DNA of 64,000 nucleotides from positions 3,844,001 to 3,908,000 of the forward strand of contig NC_014618.1 in the NCBI RefSeq assembly GCF_000164865.1. Reading direction: 5' to 3'. Each line of letters begins with the position of its first letter. Positions within the stretch are counted from its first letter, which is position 1. The notes under the pieces were generated by a model. That model saw only the letters and a program-made list of their open reading frames with translations. It was not told where the DNA came from and did no database searches. Shown here piece after piece: positions 63,863 to 64,000 of the stretch. Both the position numbers and the translations under genes were made by a program. The stretch comes from [Enterobacter] lignolyticus SCF1 (GTDB taxonomy: Bacteria > Pseudomonadota > Gammaproteobacteria > Enterobacterales > Enterobacteriaceae).

Positions 63863-64000
63863 GCCACCACTCCCAGCAGGCGGGCTGCAGTGACGCGATC
63901 GGAATAATCGAGGCGGCGGTTGCCGACTATCTGGTAGTCCTCATGACCTTTACCGGCCACCAGCACTACGTCGTTTTCTTTTGCCTGCATGATGGCGTTG
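63859..64000 (-). CDS. murE: MurE C-terminus (cut by window end)
   Basis: UDP-MurNAc-L-Ala-D-Glu--meso-diaminopimelate ligase; only the last 46 codons and the stop are in the window. The visible part reads [30 protein letters not shown] and ends LLGVVA, matching the E. coli MurE C-terminus almost residue for residue. The ATP and diaminopimelate motifs lie outside. It is translationally coupled to murF. Confidence 0.96.
   Translation of the reverse strand, partial: NAIMQAKENDVVLVAGKGHEDYQIVGNRRLDYSDRVTAARLLGVVA

Overview
This is a core chromosomal segment of a gamma-proteobacterium of the family Enterobacteriaceae. Almost every gene is recognisable as the counterpart of an Escherichia coli K-12 gene, and the order matches the E. 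coli region running from mrcB to murE (about minute 2 to 3.5), read here in the opposite orientation. REP/BIME elements, a CCCTC-type palindromic repeat family, a 187-residue AmpD, and direct panC-panD adjacency suggest a relative of Enterobacter, Citrobacter, Leclercia or Klebsiella rather than E. coli itself. The genus cannot be fixed from this window alone.

Layout. 1-4.3 kb: 5' part of mrcB (PBP1B, cut by the window edge) and hrpB, minus strand. 4.4-11.4 kb, plus strand: thpR-sfsA, dksA-gluQ, pcnB-folK, panB-panC-panD. 11.4-15 kb: yadE, yadI and the yadGH ABC exporter, minus strand. 15-23.3 kb: can, hpt, gcd, cueO, yacC, speE-speD, yacL. 23.5-29.3 kb: acnB, then the only visibly accessory spot: yacH (DUF3300), a DUF2950 gene and a small secreted protein. 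29.5-36.6 kb: the pyruvate dehydrogenase operon pdhR-aceE-aceF plus lpd, minus strand. 37-45.3 kb: aroP, ampD-ampE, nadC, the cryptic type IV pilin locus ppdD-hofB-hofC, and guaC. 45.5-50.8 kb: coaE-zapD-yacG, mutT, secA and secM. 51-64 kb: the division and cell wall (dcw) cluster on the minus strand, transcribed murE, murF, mraY, murD, ftsW, murG, murC, ddlB, ftsQ, ftsA, ftsZ, lpxC, with murE cut by the right edge.

Functionally the window joins peptidoglycan precursor synthesis and division (mur/fts/ddlB/lpxC, mrcB, ampD recycling), protein export (secM-secA), central carbon flow (pdhR-aceEF-lpd, acnB, gcd), coenzyme synthesis (panBCD-coaE for CoA, folK for folate, nadC for NAD), polyamines (speED), purine salvage (hpt, guaC), copper defence (cueO) and global regulation (dksA, pcnB).

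Regulatory sites read directly from the sequence include a CRP site between hpt and gcd, a CueR-type operator with a 19-bp spacer before cueO, a PdhR box before pdhR, an ARG-box-like palindrome before aroP, a full-length Shine-Dalgarno match before the UUG-initiated speD, and an AUU start for pcnB. No rRNA, tRNA, CRISPR array, prophage or insertion sequence was seen. I found no convincing new multi-gene system. The best candidates for follow-up are the yacH-DUF2950 pair with its convergent small secreted neighbour, a YadI lacking the phospho-accepting histidine, and a SecM that has drifted while keeping its arrest motif.
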